A stretch of DNA of 64,000 bases from an uncultured Pedobacter sp. (GTDB taxonomy: Bacteria; Bacteroidota; Bacteroidia; Sphingobacteriales; Sphingobacteriaceae). The DNA lies in NCBI RefSeq assembly GCF_946480185.1, contig NZ_CAMLIG010000004.1:62001-126000 (forward strand), in the 5' to 3' direction. A program made the translations under genes and the position numbers. The notes under the pieces are model-generated. The model had not been told where the DNA came from and made no database searches. It worked only from the letters and a program-made list of their open reading frames with translations. Below, piece after piece: positions 61,850 through 64,000 of this stretch; within the stretch, counting starts at the first letter, position 1, and each line of letters starts with the position of its first letter.

Positions 61850-62722
61850 CTACCCAAACAAATCACTACTCAAATACCGGTCTCCCCTATCGCAGGCGAT
61901 AAATACAATAACGCCTTCTTTAAGTTCCTTTGCCAATTCAAGCGCTGCGTAGCAAGCGCCACCACTACTCATTCCTGCAAAAATCCCTTCAGTTTTGGCT
62001 AAATCTCGGGCTGTTTGTGTGGCATTTTCTTGGGAAACATCCATTACTCGGTCAACTCGTGAAGCATCAAAAATCTTTGGCAAATAAGCTTCTGGCCAGC
62101 GTCTGATTCCTGGAATTGATGCACCTTCTGTAGGTTGGCAACCCACAATTTGAATTTCCGAATTTTGTTCTTTTAGGTACATGGAAGTTCCCATGATGGT
62201 TCCTGTAGTGCCCATAGAGCTTACAAAATGGGTAATTTTATGTTCAGTATCATTCCAGATTTCTGGTCCGGTAGATTTGTAGTGTGCTAAATAATTATCT
62301 GGATTAGCAAACTGGTTCAACAAAAAATATTCATCAGAAGCGCCTTTTTCTTCCGCGTAATCTCTGCATTCTTCAATCCCGTCCAATAAAATCACTTTTC
62401 CACCAAAGGCCTCCATAGTTAACGTCCGTTCTTTGGTTGAGCTTTTCGGCATAATCAACTCAATTTCTAAGTCGAACAAACGGGCAATCATCGCTAAAGC
62501 AATACCTGTATTTCCGCTAGTTGCTTCAATCAGCTTCATTCCGGGTTTAATATCTCCACGTTTAATTGCGCTCTGAATCATATTTAAAGCCGCTCTGTCC
62601 TTTACACTTCCGGCAGGATTATTTCCTTCTAGCTTCGCATAAATTTTAACGTTTGGATTGCTGTTTAACTTCTGAATTTCTGCAAGCGGCGTATTGCCCA
62701 CCAAATCTATAATTGTGCCCAT
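61850..62722 (-). CDS. cysM: cysteine synthase (CysM type)
   Basis: 290 residues. PLP-binding Lys41 lies in AGSVKDRAALN; EATSGNTGIALA binds substrate; 'VSSMGTTGTIMGTSMYL' binds phosphate; 'FAGMSSGGACYAAL' follows. It makes L-cysteine from O-acetylserine and sulfide (or thiosulfate). It overlaps the upstream serine acetyltransferase gene by one base (TAATG), so both steps of cysteine synthesis are coupled. Confidence 0.93.
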   Translation of the reverse strand: MGTIIDLVGNTPLAEIQKLNSNPNVKIYAKLEGNNPAGSVKDRAALNMIQSAIKRGDIKPGMKLIEATSGNTGIALAMIARLFDLEIELIMPKSSTKERTLTMEAFGGKVILLDGIEECRDYAEEKGASDEYFLLNQFANPDNYLAHYKSTGPEIWNDTEHKITHFVSSMGTTGTIMGTSMYLKEQNSEIQIVGCQPTEGASIPGIRRWPEAYLPKIFDASRVDRVMDVSQENATQTARDLAKTEGIFAGMSSGGACYAALELAKELKEGVIVFIACDRGDRYLSSDLFG

Positions 62723-63537
62723 TAACCTTTAGAATTTGTATTTTCAATAACTTTGATAGACGGCGTGTGGTAAACCGTAGAATTTGCCGGAACGCTTTTA
62801 GTTAGCCATACGTTTCCGCCAATCACACTGTTAGTTCCAATAACAGTTTCGCCTCCTAAAATGGTAGCACCGCTATAAATAACCACATTATCCTCTACCG
62901 TTGGATGCCTTTTTACACCTGCCAAAACTTTACTCACGCTTAAAGCGCCCAAGGTAACTCCTTGGTACAGTTTTACATTGTTTCCAATAACAGTAGTTTC
63001 GCCAATTACAATTCCGGTTCCATGGTCAATACATAAAAAATCACCGATGGTTGCTCCAGGATGGATATCAATTCCGGTTTTAGAGTGCGCATACTCCGTT
63101 AAAATTCTTGGAATCAACGGCGTTTTAAGTTGCAATAATTTGTTGGCGATTCTATAAAATGCAATTGCCCAAAAACCGGGATAGGTACGGATGACTTCAA
63201 ACTCGTTATTTGCAGCAGGATCCCCACTGTTTAAAGCTGAAATATCATTCTTTAAAGTTGCGTAAATGGCACTTAAACTATTGATAAATTCCTCGGCTAT
63301 CACATCGTTATTGCAATCTTTACAAGCCTGAGTAGCATCTAACAGGTTATTAAGCTCCTGTTTTAAAGCGCTAAATTCCGCTTCAATTTCCTCCGCAGAA
63401 TTATGAATTTTATCAGAAAGTTCGGGAAAAAGCAACCCTATAATTGCCAATGCCCATTTAGCAATTTCCTCATTTGCTGGAATCGCCTGAGCGGTATGTT
63501 GCCTTTTAAACAACGTTTGTATGAAATCTTTATCCAT
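62722..63537 (-). CDS. cysE: serine O-acetyltransferase
   Basis: 271 residues. The C-terminal half has the left-handed beta-helix hexapeptide repeats: 'GIDIHPGATIGDFLCIDHGTGIVIGETTVIGNNVKLYQGVTLGA', 'RHPTVEDNVVIYSGATILGGETVIGTNSVIGGNVWLT', with the catalytic Asp/His pair in CIDHGTG. The N-terminal helical part is typical of the EpsC/CysE group. It acetylates L-serine for the adjacent CysM. A TACCTTTG -7-like element at 63545-63552 lies so close to the ATG that the leader would be almost absent. Confidence 0.93.
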   Translation of the reverse strand: MDKDFIQTLFKRQHTAQAIPANEEIAKWALAIIGLLFPELSDKIHNSAEEIEAEFSALKQELNNLLDATQACKDCNNDVIAEEFINSLSAIYATLKNDISALNSGDPAANNEFEVIRTYPGFWAIAFYRIANKLLQLKTPLIPRILTEYAHSKTGIDIHPGATIGDFLCIDHGTGIVIGETTVIGNNVKLYQGVTLGALSVSKVLAGVKRHPTVEDNVVIYSGATILGGETVIGTNSVIGGNVWLTKSVPANSTVYHTPSIKVIENTNSKG

Positions 63538-63604
63538 CAGAAACCAAAGGTAATTTAAAGTCTTTTACGATGGTAGGATTTTATATGTGTTTTTTGTAAA
63601 AATA

Positions 63605-63629
63605 AAGGCGACTGAAATTCAATCGCCTC
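63605..63629 (-). terminator. terminator of the DUF4142 gene
   Basis: AGGCGA..TGAA and TTCA..TCGCCT arms pair across 63606-63628 with one mismatch; on the minus strand the stem is followed by TTTATTTTT. Confidence 0.7.
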
Positions 63630-63653
63630 ATTCAAAAAAATCATTAATTCAAA

Positions 63654-64000
63654 TTATTTCATCGAATCTTTAATCTGTTGGATACTTTGTAAATGACCTT
63701 GCAATACTGGCAAAGTTTTAGCCGCAAAAGCTTTCACATCGGCATCTTTAGCATCCTCGCTAGCATCTTTAAAGGCATCGATATCTTCTTTATGGTCGCT
63801 TACCATCATATCAACATAAGCTTTGTCAAAATCAGCACCTGATTTTTCTTTCAAATCGTTGATTTTATCTTGATGTTTTGGAAACGGAGCATCAGGTAAA
63901 GAAACGTTTTTACTCATTGCTAACTGTATTAATTCATCGTTAGCTTTAGAGTGGTCTTTCACCATCATTGCTCCAAAATCTTTTACTTTGGCATTTTGAG
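63654..64000 (-). CDS. DUF4142 domain-containing protein (5' end outside window)
   Basis: The frame is open to the right edge: QNAKVKDFGAMMVKDHSKAN is read before and through the first ATG at 63968, so the true N-terminus lies outside. Visible part about 115 residues: 'LIQLAMSKNVSLPDAPFPKHQDKINDLKEKSGADFDKAYVDMMVSDHKEDIDAFKDASEDAKDADVKAFAAKTLPVLQGHLQSIQQI'. Two M-V-x-D-H motifs (MVKDHS and MVSDHK) are the DUF4142 ferritin-like helical-bundle signature; these proteins are usually exported. Function unknown. Confidence 0.88.
   Translation of the reverse strand, partial: QNAKVKDFGAMMVKDHSKANDELIQLAMSKNVSLPDAPFPKHQDKINDLKEKSGADFDKAYVDMMVSDHKEDIDAFKDASEDAKDADVKAFAAKTLPVLQGHLQSIQQIKDSMK

Noticed and set aside
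63545..63552. A functional cysE promoter
   Set aside because: TACCTTTG is a good -7 match but would place transcription start within a few bases of the ATG, with no -33 element; it could be chance.

Overview
The window looks like chromosomal DNA of a Bacteroidota bacterium, most likely a Pedobacter-like member of the Sphingobacteriaceae. The support is an AT-rich sequence, two SusC/SusD pairs, many lipoproteins with short 'KK/NN' post-lipobox tails, TAnnTTTG-type -7 promoter elements and hairpin-forming intergenic repeats. The genus is an inference; no rRNA is present.

Region 1 (1-28200) is a pectin polysaccharide utilisation locus, nearly all on the minus strand. In transcription order it holds: a divergent AraC regulator (27331); an L-fucose/arabinose-type isomerase with a DUF3826 protein; SusC, SusD and a third surface lipoprotein (24045 to 17990); then a run of degradative enzymes. 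These are two tandem PL1 pectate lyases, a 1039-residue beta-helix protein with a second C-terminal domain, a GH140 apiosidase-like lipoprotein, a GH43-like lipoprotein, a sialidase-like propeller protein, an SGNH acetylesterase, a GH2 enzyme and a GH78 rhamnosidase cut by the window edge. GH140, GH78, GH2 and PL1 together point to rhamnogalacturonan, possibly RG-II. Three near-identical AT-rich promoter/operator elements sit in front of the lyase, SusC and isomerase units and probably define the regulon. A PL10 pectate lyase (60648) and a DHDPS-family aldolase with a sodium symporter (31052-33556) may belong to the same metabolism.

Region 2 (28443-30713) is a compact type II restriction-modification module: an NgoBV-like endonuclease, a cytosine-C5 methyltransferase and a DUF6471 protein. 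It separates the PUL regulator from the aldolase and symporter genes.

Region 3 (33763-46827) holds a Crp/Fnr regulator with an AhpD-like protein, a YeeE/YedE pair, and the most unusual locus. This is a plus-strand array encoding two divergent DUF2064 nucleotidyl/glycosyltransferase-like proteins, an AhpD-like protein, an ArsS-type radical SAM enzyme, a private SusC/SusD pair, a sodium:solute symporter and a metallophosphoesterase-fold protein that has lost most metal ligands. No arsenite methyltransferase is present, so the arsenosugar label is doubtful; the array may make or recapture an unknown small metabolite.

Region 4 (46859-64000) is mostly housekeeping. It has a PIN toxin behind an antitoxin frame interrupted by a stop codon, a Cfa-type methyltransferase, a HAD phosphatase, tRNA-Ser(GGA) followed by a decayed 0.9-kb tract, RF3, a HExxH protein, a GH3-family protein, two repeat-bearing lipoproteins, PurF, RlmD, PL10, CysM, CysE and a DUF4142 protein cut by the right edge. 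Two families of dispersed repeats recur through the window.
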